Shown here: in pieces, positions 18,359 through 27,202 of the stretch
Layout: each line of letters opens with the position of its first letter
Numbering within the stretch: the first letter of the stretch is position 1
NCBI GenBank assembly: GCA_009377635.1
Contig: WHTR01000016.1
Coordinates: 1-44,836 of the forward strand
Direction: 5' to 3'
Source: Chloroflexota bacterium
GTDB taxonomy: Bacteria > Chloroflexota > UBA6077 > SHYK01
Length of the DNA stretch: 44,836 nucleotides
Notes under the pieces: generated by a model
What the model was told of the DNA's origin: nothing
The model's database searches: none
What the model saw: the letters and a program-made list of their open reading frames with translations, nothing else
Program-made: the position numbers and the translations under genes

Positions 18359-20728
18359 TCATCCTGATTGCAAGTCGCCGAGCGCCCGCAAGATCTTCTC
18401 CGGTGTAAAGGGCGTCGAGTACAGGCGGACGCCCAGGGCGTCGCAAATAGCATTGGCGATGGCCGGCGCAGCGCAGGGGATCGATGTCTGGGCGATGCCC
18501 TTCGCGCCGAACGGCCCGGGGCCGTCCCCATTCTCGACGAGGAAGGTCTCGAACGCCTCGGGAATGTCGCTGAGCAACGGCAGCCGGTACTGGAAGGCAT
18601 CGGCGTTCAGTAGCTGCCCCTCGCCATAGACAACCTCCTCGGAGAGCGCCGCGCCGAAGCCCATGACCGCCCCGCCCTCGATTTGTCCGCGAGCCGAATG
18701 GTAGTGCATGACACGCCCCGCGTCCGCGACTGCGGCATACTGCAAGACGCGGACGTCGCCGGTCGCGCGATCGACCTCGACCTCCGCCGCAGCCACGCCC
18801 GGTGACCAATGATCGTGGCTCCCGAATGAGACGTCTTCGACGGCGCCTCGATCGTAGACACCGACTCCCCGGATCGCGCCATCGGCCGGCACAGTGCGCG
18901 CTAGCTCCGCGAGCGAAACGGATGCCTGCCCGGAGCGGACCACACGCCCGTCTTGGAAGCTCCAGTCGTCGGCATGCCCGCCGTGGGTGGCCGCGGCGGC
19001 ATGCAAGATCTCCTGTTTGAGGCGCTCGCAGGCGTTGGCGACCGCCGTCCCCATCTGCACGGTCGTTCGCTGAGAGCTCGTGCCGGAGAAGGGGAGCTGA
19101 TTCGCCGTGTCTGGCTCGCCCACACGGATATGATCCTGAGGGAGGCCAAGCGCCGTGGCAGCAACCACGCGGATCACGGTGTGAGCGCCCTCTCCGACAT
19201 CCGGCGCATTATGGGCGATCAGTACGGTGCCGTCGGCCTCCAGCGTGGCCATGGCCGTTGCCGTTCCAATGGATGAGCCCCGACGGAGGGAGACCGCAAT
19301 CCCGCGGCCGCGAGGATTGCGGTCGGGTTTCGCGCTTCCCGCTTCGAGTGCGCCTCCCGTGTCGGAACCTGGACTGCCTGACGCCTCGCTTTCCCAGCCG
19401 ATGGCGCGCATCGCGCGGCTGATGAGGTCCGCGAAGTCTGTATCCAGTGGTGGGCTCTGAGCAGGGCCCTCGATCCCATTGCGCTTCCACCGCTCGACGG
19501 GCAGCCGCTCTCCACGCTGCATGAGATTGCGGACTCGGAACGCGACAGGCTCCATGCCGATGGAGCGGGCGGCGTGGTCCATCAGGCAGTCCAGCGCGAA
19601 GGCTGTCTGGTTCTTTCCGGTGTTGCGGAACATGGCGGCCGGGACCTTGTTGGTGTAGGCGGTCCGAGCCCGCACGCGGCAGTTCGGCACCCGGTACCCG
19701 CCCCACGAGGCATTCACGGCATTGCCGGTCGCGATGCGCGCGCCGGTGAAATACGCGCCCGTGTCGATGTCCAGCTCCACGTCCAGACCGGTGATGGTCC
19801 CGTCCGCCCTGAGGCCGAGCGTCGCGCGATAGGTCATAGCATGGCGGGCGGTGACCCGAAAGCTCTCCTCCTCGGAGGCGATGAACTTCACGGGCCGTCC
19901 GACGCGACGGGAGAGAGCAGCCGCCACCAGCAGCTCGGGCGTCATGTGCTTGGACCCGAAGTTCCCGCCAATATAGGGCACTCGCACGCGGACTTGCTCC
20001 CGGTCCATCCCAAACAGCTTCGATGCGATGTCCACGACGTCGAAGGGATTGTTGCTCGGCACCCAATAGTCGATAGCCGCCTCGGTGGCGCGGACGAGGG
20101 CGGACATCGCCGGCTCGATGGGGTGATGGTAGATTGTCGGCGAGGTGAAGGCCGCACGAAAAACATGATCCGACCCGGCCACCGCGCTATCGACGTCCCC
20201 CCACTCCAAGCTTTGACTGAGGGCCAGGTTCGTCCCCGTCTGCTCGTGGACGAGGGGCGCGTCCACGGCCATGGCCTCGTCGAAGGAGAACGCCGGCGCC
20301 AGGATCTCGTAGTCAAACTCGATTGCGTCGGCGGCCCACCGCGCAGTGCGAAGGTCCGTTGCTACCACCATGCCGAGAAGATCGCCGTCGAAGCGGGCCT
20401 TGTCGGTCGCGATGAAATGGTTATCGGTCGGTGCGTCGAACACCGCGCCCTTGCCTACTCGGTCCAGATGGACCGGGTACTCGTGGAGGTTGTCACGGTG
20501 GAGGACTGCCAGCACACCGGGCACGCGCTCGGCCGCGGCAGAGTCGATGGCAAGGATGCGCGCATGCGAGTACGGGCTCCGAAGGGCGGCAGCGTAGGCG
20601 GTGCCGGCCGGTTCCGGCAGATCCTCGACGTACGTCGCAGCGCCGGTCACCTTGTCCCGCGCATCCACGCGTGGCGCATCCGACCGCGGGGTCGCCGGCC
20701 GGCGAGGCCGATCCTGATCTCGCACCAT
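18359..20728 (-). CDS. CoxL/XdhA-type molybdopterin-binding large subunit with altered active-site Glu
   Basis: About 789 residues; molybdenum hydroxylase large subunit (xanthine dehydrogenase/CO dehydrogenase family). Features in order: a/b hammerhead domain (RVDARDKVTGAATYVEDLPE, SPYSHARI), cofactor-binding YIGGNFGSKHM, MFRNTGKNQTAF where CODHs have AYRxxxR, and C-terminal APAIANAICDALGVRLY. The latter is preceded by GAKGIAQTS; most family members have GxKGIGEGG, whose Glu is the catalytic base. Here Gln stands at that place. It is neither form I nor form II CODH by the active-site loop. Start: ATG 20728 has GGGAG upstream; ATG 20809 overlaps the cupin stop (ATGA) and would add 27 residues. 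Partner subunits CoxS, CoxM and CoxG lie earlier in the same operon. Confidence 0.92.
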   Translation of the reverse strand: MVRDQDRPRRPATPRSDAPRVDARDKVTGAATYVEDLPEPAGTAYAAALRSPYSHARILAIDSAAAERVPGVLAVLHRDNLHEYPVHLDRVGKGAVFDAPTDNHFIATDKARFDGDLLGMVVATDLRTARWAADAIEFDYEILAPAFSFDEAMAVDAPLVHEQTGTNLALSQSLEWGDVDSAVAGSDHVFRAAFTSPTIYHHPIEPAMSALVRATEAAIDYWVPSNNPFDVVDIASKLFGMDREQVRVRVPYIGGNFGSKHMTPELLVAAALSRRVGRPVKFIASEEESFRVTARHAMTYRATLGLRADGTITGLDVELDIDTGAYFTGARIATGNAVNASWGGYRVPNCRVRARTAYTNKVPAAMFRNTGKNQTAFALDCLMDHAARSIGMEPVAFRVRNLMQRGERLPVERWKRNGIEGPAQSPPLDTDFADLISRAMRAIGWESEASGSPGSDTGGALEAGSAKPDRNPRGRGIAVSLRRGSSIGTATAMATLEADGTVLIAHNAPDVGEGAHTVIRVVAATALGLPQDHIRVGEPDTANQLPFSGTSSQRTTVQMGTAVANACERLKQEILHAAAATHGGHADDWSFQDGRVVRSGQASVSLAELARTVPADGAIRGVGVYDRGAVEDVSFGSHDHWSPGVAAAEVEVDRATGDVRVLQYAAVADAGRVMHYHSARGQIEGGAVMGFGAALSEEVVYGEGQLLNADAFQYRLPLLSDIPEAFETFLVENGDGPGPFGAKGIAQTSIPCAAPAIANAICDALGVRLYSTPFTPEKILRALGDLQSG

Positions 20729-20805
20729 TGGCTTATACTCCCGATGAGGGTTTGGCTGCGCTCCTCTGCTCGCCTCACCCCTCCCATAGTGGTCAGGGGC
20801 CGAGG

Positions 20806-21900
20806 TCATGACGAGCGGTGCGTGAGCAACCGCGCCATGTCGACCTGCACGCCATTCCGCGCACACTCGTCAGTGAACGTGCGGAGGATCTCCGGGTCCT
20901 CGTTCTCATACTCGATCTGATTGCCGCCGTCTTTAACGTCAACGTCCTGCCCCTCGGCATCGCGGAAGAGCCGGAACTTGCCACTGCCCCAGCGAATGGC
21001 TAGGTACCGCGCCGGTGTCGGCCCGGTGTTGAAGTGCTGGTGAAACCACATGCGCGGCGGCACGAGTACCGATCCGGGCCGCCAGTCGACGCGGGTGACC
21101 GGTACCCCCTCCTTCCAGAGGAGGGTGTAGCCCTGCCCGCTGAGAATGATGACGTTCGCGCCCGGGCCGTGTCGGTGCGCCTTCTTGTAGGTCCCAATGG
21201 GGAACTCCGAGACGTGGCCAATGAGGGAAGCGTTTCCAAGCTCGAAATGCATATTGCGTCCGCCGCCCCGATTCGGCTGATTCCGCAGCTCGAAACCCGC
21301 GACGTCCGCGACGAAATTGGTCTCCCAGGTGCGCTGGGCGATGAAGTGGCCCCGGTCGCTGAAGTGCCCGTCAACCCCACCAAACCGGTCCGTAAAGCGG
21401 AAGGGATCGCCGAAGACGAACTCGAGGTTATGGAACAGGTTCATGATGAGAGGAGCGTTCGTCACGGCATAGTAGCGCACAGGCTCATCGCCAGACAGGT
21501 TGAAGTGCTGGTGCCAGGCGTTGATCGGTACCGAGAAGAGGCTGTTCGTCTGCCATTCGAAGGTCTGCTTCGACCGATCGTCATACCAGACAGTCGTCGC
21601 CCCGCGGCCACGCACGATGTAGATGGTCTCCTCGTACAGATGCCTCTGAGGCTTGAGCTGGCCGCCAGGCGGCAGCTCGCACACATAGGCGTCAGTGTGG
21701 GCATCCTCGGAGCCCTCCAGGTGGATGAAGCTGCCCAGCACGCCCATACGCTCCCACGGCTCGACCGGTACCGTGTTCAGGTCGGGGACGTGAAAGCCTC
21801 GAACATCCCGGATGCCCTGCTCCTCCATCCATCGGTCGTAGGTCGACGTCACGACCGGCGTGGCCGACACGTTGGTCTCCGTCACTTCCATGCTCGCCAT
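20806..21900 (-). CDS. Bicupin protein (two cupin domains), putative metal-dependent dioxygenase or binding protein
   Basis: A 364-residue protein with two cupin domains. Domain 1 (about residues 60-160) has [17 protein letters not shown] and [10 protein letters not shown]; domain 2 (about 230-330) has [18 protein letters not shown] and [13 protein letters not shown]. Both therefore retain His/Glu metal ligands. The layout resembles gentisate 1,2-dioxygenase-like bicupins, but I cannot assign a substrate. GGAGGA precedes ATG 21900. It lies 57 bp after the SBP at 21958 and its stop overlaps a possible CoxL start, so it is the penultimate gene of the operon. No signal peptide, so cytoplasmic. 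Confidence 0.85.
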   Translation of the reverse strand: MASMEVTETNVSATPVVTSTYDRWMEEQGIRDVRGFHVPDLNTVPVEPWERMGVLGSFIHLEGSEDAHTDAYVCELPPGGQLKPQRHLYEETIYIVRGRGATTVWYDDRSKQTFEWQTNSLFSVPINAWHQHFNLSGDEPVRYYAVTNAPLIMNLFHNLEFVFGDPFRFTDRFGGVDGHFSDRGHFIAQRTWETNFVADVAGFELRNQPNRGGGRNMHFELGNASLIGHVSEFPIGTYKKAHRHGPGANVIILSGQGYTLLWKEGVPVTRVDWRPGSVLVPPRMWFHQHFNTGPTPARYLAIRWGSGKFRLFRDAEGQDVDVKDGGNQIEYENEDPEILRTFTDECARNGVQVDMARLLTHRSS

Positions 21901-21957
21901 GGGCCCGTCCTCCGTGAATGAAGTTCGGATGAGGTTCCGCGTTCAGAGTGCTGAGAA

Positions 21958-23685
21958 CTACGGTAGATCCCATAGATGCGCATTCCGCGAGTAGGTCCCG
22001 TAGGGCGCGCCACCCCCCTCACCGCCCTGGTGATCGCCCAGGGCGTTTACGCCCTTCCGGACCGCGATGTGGTCTGCCGTGCTGAACAGCACGAGGATCG
22101 GCAGCTCCACCGCGGCAAAGTCGTGGATCGCCTTCATCGCTTGCATCTGGTCGCCCTCGGCTATGCTCGTCCGATAGGCGTTGAGAAGCTGCTGCATACG
22201 GGGATTCTCATATCCATCGCGGTTGCCCACCCAGCGGTTCTCCGCACTGGCCGCCGGCGCCTCGAAGCGCCGCAGGATCCCATCGCCGCCGGCTGCGGAG
22301 CTCGCCTCCCATCCGGGATACTGCGCCCGGTAGGCGCGGTCCCGCACGAAGGCCGGCGGCACAACGTGCTCCTCGACCTCGATCCCAATTTGCCGCCAGT
22401 AGTCGGCGAAGGCCGAGATCTGTTGCTCGTTGCGGCCGGCCGTCGCCGTGATGGCGTTGCGAAAGGGCCGACCGTCGGCGTTGTTCCGCAGCACCCCATC
22501 CGGCCCTGGCGTCCAGCCGACCTCGCGCAGGATCGCCTTCGCCCGCTCCGGGTCGTAAGGGTAGGCACGGAAGGCCCCCTTGGTCTCCTCGTAGAAGACC
22601 GACCCCGGGGTGAGCAGCTCCGCCGCCGCCAGCTCCCGCCGGCCCGACTGTAACCCCTCCGAGAGGGTCTCCCGGTCAAGGGCATGATAGAGCGCGGCGC
22701 GCACCCGCGGGTCCAGGTTCGCCGGCTCCATCTGGTAGGCTGGCCGCCACTGCGAGCCCAGAAACCGCTGTCCGATATTCTTCAGGTAGACGGCCCCCTC
22801 GCCGGACGCCCCCCAGCGGTCCGTGAGCTGGAAGCCCAGCTCGGGATGGATCGTGCTTTCCATGAGGAGGTCCACGTCCCCCGTGAGCAGGTTCGTGAAG
22901 AGCGTCTGCTCATCAGAGAAGATCCGTACGCGGACGGTATCCATCCTCGGCCGTCCAAGGAAGTACCGCTCATAGGCCTCGAAGACGATCTCTCCGGCTG
23001 GGTCGAATGCCGTCAGGCGAAATGGCCCGAGGTGGACGTACTCGGATGTCCAATAGGGGAGGTTGATGATTTCCTCTGCGTTGTCTGTCGCCAGATAGCG
23101 CTCGTAGGGCTCTTCCAACAGATGCCGCGGGAGCGGCCAGAAGGCCCGGATGCCGAGCGACGCGCCCTGGTAGTAGGGACCCTTGTAGTAAACGACGAAC
23201 GTGTGGTCGTCCGTCGCCTCCGCCGACTCCATCTGTCGGATCGCCGTGGGGTGCGGGTTCGGCAAGCCCGAATCACTGTTCACTCGGTAGGAGAAGGCCA
23301 GGTCTTGTGCCGTGAACGGGGCGCCGTCGTGCCACGTCACGTCAGTCCGCAGCGGAAAAGCAACCCGCATGCGCCCGTCGGGCAGCAGCGAGATGGTTCC
23401 GTCGTCGAGGGAGGGCACCCGTGTAGCCAAGCGCCCCACAAGGTTGCGGCTCGAGACCTCCGACGTGACAAGCCCATTGGAGTGGACCTCGCTGACGGAG
23501 ACCCAGCCACCGACGGTGGTTGTCCCACCCATGATGGCCATCGCCTCCACCGCGCTGGTGATCCCGATCGTGACCGCCTTCGTTCGCCCGGGCTGCTCCG
23601 TCCCTTGCCGCGCTCCTCCCGGACCGCTAGGGGCTGGAGCACCGCAGGCGATGAGCACGAGGCCGATGATGAGCGCGAGCCTCAA
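21958..23685 (-). CDS. ABC transporter substrate-binding lipoprotein, SBP family 5 (TTG start likely)
   Basis: A 575-residue binding protein with lipobox IAC in RLALIIGLVLIACGAPAP. The likely start is TTG 23685: it sits 7 bases after GGAGG and overlaps the stop of the upstream SBP as TTGA, matching the coupling seen elsewhere in this operon. The in-frame ATG at 23700 has no Shine-Dalgarno. Family blocks: DGTISLLPDGRMRVAFPLRT, DVTWHDGAPFTAQDLAFSYR, and a C-terminal NRWVGNRDGYENPRMQQLL. It is one of two SBPs encoded back to back, probably binding related ligands; no permease genes are in this operon. Confidence 0.9.
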   Translation of the reverse strand: MRLALIIGLVLIACGAPAPSGPGGARQGTEQPGRTKAVTIGITSAVEAMAIMGGTTTVGGWVSVSEVHSNGLVTSEVSSRNLVGRLATRVPSLDDGTISLLPDGRMRVAFPLRTDVTWHDGAPFTAQDLAFSYRVNSDSGLPNPHPTAIRQMESAEATDDHTFVVYYKGPYYQGASLGIRAFWPLPRHLLEEPYERYLATDNAEEIINLPYWTSEYVHLGPFRLTAFDPAGEIVFEAYERYFLGRPRMDTVRVRIFSDEQTLFTNLLTGDVDLLMESTIHPELGFQLTDRWGASGEGAVYLKNIGQRFLGSQWRPAYQMEPANLDPRVRAALYHALDRETLSEGLQSGRRELAAAELLTPGSVFYEETKGAFRAYPYDPERAKAILREVGWTPGPDGVLRNNADGRPFRNAITATAGRNEQQISAFADYWRQIGIEVEEHVVPPAFVRDRAYRAQYPGWEASSAAGGDGILRRFEAPAASAENRWVGNRDGYENPRMQQLLNAYRTSIAEGDQMQAMKAIHDFAAVELPILVLFSTADHIAVRKGVNALGDHQGGEGGGAPYGTYSRNAHLWDLP

Positions 23686-25421
23686 TCCGTGACCTCCCAT
23701 TCGAAGATGTTCCAGGACATGCCCGACTTCTCGGCAACCTCGCCCACCGGTCCCTTCAGACGATTGCTGGCGACCAGCACCTCCACGTTGTAGTAGAGCG
23801 GGCCTATGGCCAGAATCTCGGCCATCCGCTGGTGGAGGGCGACGACCGCACGGTGCTGTTCCCCTGGATCGAAGGTTGCGAGCGCCAGGTTGTGGAGTCG
23901 GTCGATCTCAGCGTCCATGAAGCTCCCGCGGTTTGCTCCCTGCCAACGCGTATCGGACCGCGGGAGATGTGCGGAGGTGAACACGAAGTTGTCCAGCGTG
24001 ATGGATCGAGCCGTAGCGTTCACGGCCGGGAAGCTCGCCCGGAGCTCGTGGTCCCGCTGACGGGCCCCTGGGATGACGAAGATGCTTGAGTTGATCCCGG
24101 CCATGCGCCAGTTATCGTCAAGGATCGCGGCCTCCTCTTCTCCACCACCGCCCGCGGTGGCCCAGATCTCGACGTCCAGCGTCTGGCCCGATGCGTTGGT
24201 CAGGAGCGCGCCTGGCTGGCTTCGGCGCCAGCCCATGTCGGCGAACAGCCCCTGGGCGCGGTTGAGGTCGTACGGGTATTTTGTCACGACGCGGTCGACA
24301 TCGCGGTACATCCGGTCCGAGGGATTGATAAAGGCGTCGGCTGACGAGCTGAGGCCGTGGGTGAGTACGTCGGCCAGGCCCTGGCGGTCGGTGGCGTGCA
24401 GCAGCGCCTGGCGAGCGCGCACGTCCGCCACAGCGCGCTGCCAGTTTGGCACCTCGCGGAACTGGTATGCGAGGAAGCGGAGCTGGCGCTGCCATGTCTT
24501 GATGTAGCCCGCTCCCTTCGATACCCACTCGTCGCGCGCTACGGATGCCTCGGGCGCGCGGATGCCGGGCGAGCTCATGAGGTCGACCTCCCCCGCCATC
24601 AGATTCGCGAGCTGCGTCCGTGCATCCGGGATGAAGCGAATCTCCACCGTCTCGATCCTCGGTGGGCCAAGGACCCAGTCCGTGTAGGCCCGAGCGACCA
24701 TGCTGGCACCCGGGATCCATTGTTCCACCCGGAAGGGCCCGGTGCCGACGTAGCCGGAGGTCCACTCCTCCCCGAAGATGAAGCTGGTCTTGTTGGTCCG
24801 GTACTTCTGCTCGACACGGTGCCGCGGAAGGGGGGCCATCTGCTGAAAGGTCAGGAGATTTGCGCGGGTGTAGGGCTCCTTCCAATCAATGACAAGGGTC
24901 CGGTCGTCCGGCGTCTCAATTCCTGCGATGAGGGTCTCGGGTACGCGGTCCCGAATGGGCATATCCGGGTCGATAGCGACCTCGAACCCGAACGCGAAGT
25001 CCTGGGCCGTGAGCGGCGCGCCGTCGTGCCAGCGCGCGTTCTCTCGAAGGCGATACGTGGTGACCATCGTACCATCTGGGTTGACGACCCAGTCACCCGT
25101 CTCCTGGGTGGGGATGTCAGTCGCCAGCATCGGGTGGGGCGTGCCATCGAAGTCGTAGTAGGTGAGGAACGAGTTGAAGACCCAGAAGAATTCGTTCAGC
25201 CCCGAGCCAGCGGCCAGCTTCGGGTGCAGGTTCTCGGGCTCCGTCGCCCAAGCGATCGTGACGGTCCCGCGTGGTCCCGATGGGCCCTCTGCGGCCGGAC
25301 CGCGCGGCTCAGCCGGTTGCGGCCCGGCTGGCCCGGCGGGCCCGCAGGCGGCCAGGAGCAGGGCGGTGAGGAGAAGGAGTCGCGATGGCCTGGCTGGCGC
25401 GTCTCGACGTTGCGCGGACAT
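23682..25421 (-). CDS. ABC transporter substrate-binding lipoprotein, SBP family 5
   Basis: A 579-residue binding protein. Start is ATG 25421 or the ATG six codons upstream (25439), which lies 6 bp after the zinc-ribbon stop. The signal peptide ends in LLLLTALLLAAC with a Gly/Pro/Ala-rich linker after the lipidated Cys. Mature blocks include VTIAWATEPENLHPKLA, VTTYRLRENARWHDGAPLTA and the C-terminal RWQGANRGSFMDAEIDRL. The stop overlaps the next SBP gene's TTG start. Paralogous to the SBPs at 9254, 12537 and 21958, all of which share the WHDGxPFTA-type segment. Confidence 0.9.
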   Translation of the reverse strand: MSAQRRDAPARPSRLLLLTALLLAACGPAGPAGPQPAEPRGPAAEGPSGPRGTVTIAWATEPENLHPKLAAGSGLNEFFWVFNSFLTYYDFDGTPHPMLATDIPTQETGDWVVNPDGTMVTTYRLRENARWHDGAPLTAQDFAFGFEVAIDPDMPIRDRVPETLIAGIETPDDRTLVIDWKEPYTRANLLTFQQMAPLPRHRVEQKYRTNKTSFIFGEEWTSGYVGTGPFRVEQWIPGASMVARAYTDWVLGPPRIETVEIRFIPDARTQLANLMAGEVDLMSSPGIRAPEASVARDEWVSKGAGYIKTWQRQLRFLAYQFREVPNWQRAVADVRARQALLHATDRQGLADVLTHGLSSSADAFINPSDRMYRDVDRVVTKYPYDLNRAQGLFADMGWRRSQPGALLTNASGQTLDVEIWATAGGGGEEEAAILDDNWRMAGINSSIFVIPGARQRDHELRASFPAVNATARSITLDNFVFTSAHLPRSDTRWQGANRGSFMDAEIDRLHNLALATFDPGEQHRAVVALHQRMAEILAIGPLYYNVEVLVASNRLKGPVGEVAEKSGMSWNIFEWEVTD

Positions 25422-25445
25422 GCTCCACCCCCGTCGCATGGTCCT

Positions 25446-25622
25446 CTAGGTCTCAACCGCTGGAGGAATCAGCGGCGGCCGAGGCTTGCCGTCGCTCGCC
25501 GGAAACTCGAGGCCGCAGAACGGACAATGGCTGGGCGCGTCGGGCTGCTTCACGTAGTCCACGCGCTCGATGTAGTACTCGCCGCCGCAGCGCGGGCATG
25601 TAAGATAACTAATCTTGTTCAC
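25446..25622 (-). CDS. 58-residue zinc-ribbon protein
   Basis: Small gene starting at GTG 25622 with a strong GGAAGGAGG eight bases upstream. It encodes a compact four-cysteine zinc ribbon: LTCPRCGGEYYIERVDYV then SHCPFCGLEF, i.e. two CPxCG knuckles about 25 residues apart, followed by a proline-rich tail. The start overlaps the stop of the preceding small gene (GTGA) and the stop is 6 bp from an SBP start, so it is embedded in the operon. Zinc ribbons of this size may act as metal-binding accessory or regulatory proteins; function here is unknown. It could be an electron-transfer (rubredoxin-like) protein, since four Cys in CPxCG pairs could also bind iron; that is speculation. Confidence 0.8.
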   Translation of the reverse strand: MNKISYLTCPRCGGEYYIERVDYVKQPDAPSHCPFCGLEFPASDGKPRPPLIPPAVET

Positions 25623-25992
25623 GGCTGCGCCTCCTTCCCAGGGCTCCCCAGGTAGTCGTCGGGGTGGATGCCGTCCATGAGATCGGTCGCAATGAACGAT
25701 CTCTGCTCGAACACGGCGGGAGGCGCGGGCTTCGTGCAGTCGATCCCGCCACGCATGCCCGTCCCTTCGCCCGTGGACAACGGTTCAAGGTTCGAGGCAT
25801 GCAAGTTCGGGACCACACGTTTCAGCAGGTCGTAGGTGGAGCCCTCCCGGCGGAGCGCGCCGATGCCGTCGTCTCCGTGGCCTGTCACGATGGTGGACCA
25901 GTGCACCAGTACAAAGGAGTTTGCTGAATCCGCTCGCTCGGGATGCCGTTGTCGAAGCCGGCACAGATGGCACGTTTGGCGTCGCGCCTCAT
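25619..25992 (-). CDS. Unknown small operon protein, apparently frameshifted
   Basis: ATG 25992 begins 2 bp after the Rieske stop and encodes MRRDAKRAICAGFDNGIP plus SERIQQTPLYW before running into a stop. Another frame continues with GALRREGSTYDLLKRVVPNL, then EGTGMRGGIDCTKPAPP and ATDLMDGIHPDDYLG, ending at TGA 25619-25621, which overlaps the zinc-ribbon GTG. The span is 374 nt (2 modulo 3), so a single lost base near 25900 would join them into about 124 residues. Operon geometry supports one gene. The alternative is an intact 95-residue gene starting at GTG 25906. I do not recognise the family. Confidence 0.55.
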
Positions 25993-25994
25993 AT

Positions 25995-27182
25995 TCACAC
26001 GAGTTCCATTTCTTCCATGCCGCGGATATAGACGATCTGGTTCTGTTCGGGGTCGCGAAAAATGTGCTTGGGATCCTTGCCGGCCTGCACATCCTTCACA
26101 GCCTTGATCATCATGAGGCGCTGGGCCATGAGCACGTGGTCCTGCTCTCCCAGTCGCTCGTGCCAGCGCTCCGCAATGGGACCCTGGCTTTCATTCACCA
26201 TCGTGTCTTCGGATCGGAACGTGGCACCGACCGGGAGGATGCCGGGGATGCTGTCGGCGTCGTAGTAGTCCCGACCGTAGTCATCCTTCGCTCTGGGATG
26301 GACATTCTCGCCGTCAGGCGGCCAGCTGTACGGTTCTTGGAACTCCTCGGACGGAGCAAATGCCGTCTGCCAACGGATGCAATGTTCGTCGTCGATCGGG
26401 ACGTACCAGGACAGGTACTTCTTGACGCCGCCCACGCCCGCAGTCTCTTCCTGGACTCGGAGGAAGCCAGCCGGAAAGAAAAAGTAGCTATACATTGTGA
26501 AGCACAGCCCGGCCTGCACGTTCGGCAGAATCGACTTCTGCCAGATACCGTATTCTCTCTCCTTCCACTCAAGGGCAGGTTTGGGCATCGCTCGTAGTTT
26601 TGCCTTCACCTTGGACCAGTTGTTCTGATGCAGGTACGCGAAATGCACCGTATCAAGGGCACCCTCAACGTTCTGCAGGTAATTGCTGTCGATCGTGTAC
26701 CAAGACTGCCAGCGGGTGCCGTCCTCACGCACCAGCACCTCATAGCGTGGCAAGAGTGGCTGTTGGTCCGGCGGTCCCATATACGTGAAGATCAGTCCCC
26801 CGAGCTCCTGGCATGGATAGGCGAGGTGCTTGACCCTGTCTTTGAAGGTGCTGCCCTCTGGCTCGGCCGGCTGATCGAGACACCGACCTTCCACGTCGTA
26901 GAGCCAGCCGTGAAATGGACAGCGGATGCCGCCATCCTCTACCCTGCCGTAGGCGAGCGACGTCAGGCGGTGCGAGCAATGGAGTCCAACCAGTCCCGGG
27001 CGACCTTGGTCATCCCGAAAGAGGACGAGATCCTCGCTGAGAATGCGGATCCCCTTGGGCTGACCATCCGGATTGATATCGTTCGACATCGCGATCGGCT
27101 GCCAGTAGCGTCGAAACCAATCTCCGCCCGGTGTGCCCGGTCCGGTGCGGCAGATGAGATCGTTCTGATCCTTCGTCAGCAT
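25995..27182 (-). CDS. Rieske non-heme iron oxygenase, large subunit (subfamily II)
   Basis: A 395-residue oxygenase. The start is set at ATG 27182 (MLTKDQNDLICRTGPGTPGG), which aligns with its paralogue at 42715; the longer frame overlaps the coxS gene and is spurious. Rieske ligands: CSHRL ... CPFHGWLYD. Mononuclear iron: EGALDTVHFAYLHQ (D-x2-H-x4-H). It differs from subfamily I by LFRDDQGRPGLVGLHC and RVEDGGIRCPFHGW, the style of phthalate 4,5-dioxygenase-like enzymes. It is placed 20 bp after CoxS within the long operon, so an oxygenase and a molybdenum hydroxylase are co-expressed. No dedicated reductase is present. Confidence 0.94.
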   Translation of the reverse strand: MLTKDQNDLICRTGPGTPGGDWFRRYWQPIAMSNDINPDGQPKGIRILSEDLVLFRDDQGRPGLVGLHCSHRLTSLAYGRVEDGGIRCPFHGWLYDVEGRCLDQPAEPEGSTFKDRVKHLAYPCQELGGLIFTYMGPPDQQPLLPRYEVLVREDGTRWQSWYTIDSNYLQNVEGALDTVHFAYLHQNNWSKVKAKLRAMPKPALEWKEREYGIWQKSILPNVQAGLCFTMYSYFFFPAGFLRVQEETAGVGGVKKYLSWYVPIDDEHCIRWQTAFAPSEEFQEPYSWPPDGENVHPRAKDDYGRDYYDADSIPGILPVGATFRSEDTMVNESQGPIAERWHERLGEQDHVLMAQRLMMIKAVKDVQAGKDPKHIFRDPEQNQIVYIRGMEEMELV

Positions 27183-27202
27183 GCTCGGCTGTCCCCCCAA
27201 GT

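Noticed and set aside
18359-20728. Carbon monoxide dehydrogenase function for the Cox-like genes
   Set aside because: The active-site loop lacks the form I AYxCSFR motif and the catalytic Glu region is altered, so aerobic CO oxidation is not supported.
19574-20920. Plus-strand ORF of 448 codons
   Set aside because: Antisense shadow of CoxL; composition is Arg/Gly/His-rich and has no family motif.
24357-25655. Plus-strand ORF of 432 codons
   Set aside because: Antisense to the SBP and zinc-ribbon genes, which have signal peptide, motifs and Shine-Dalgarno sites.
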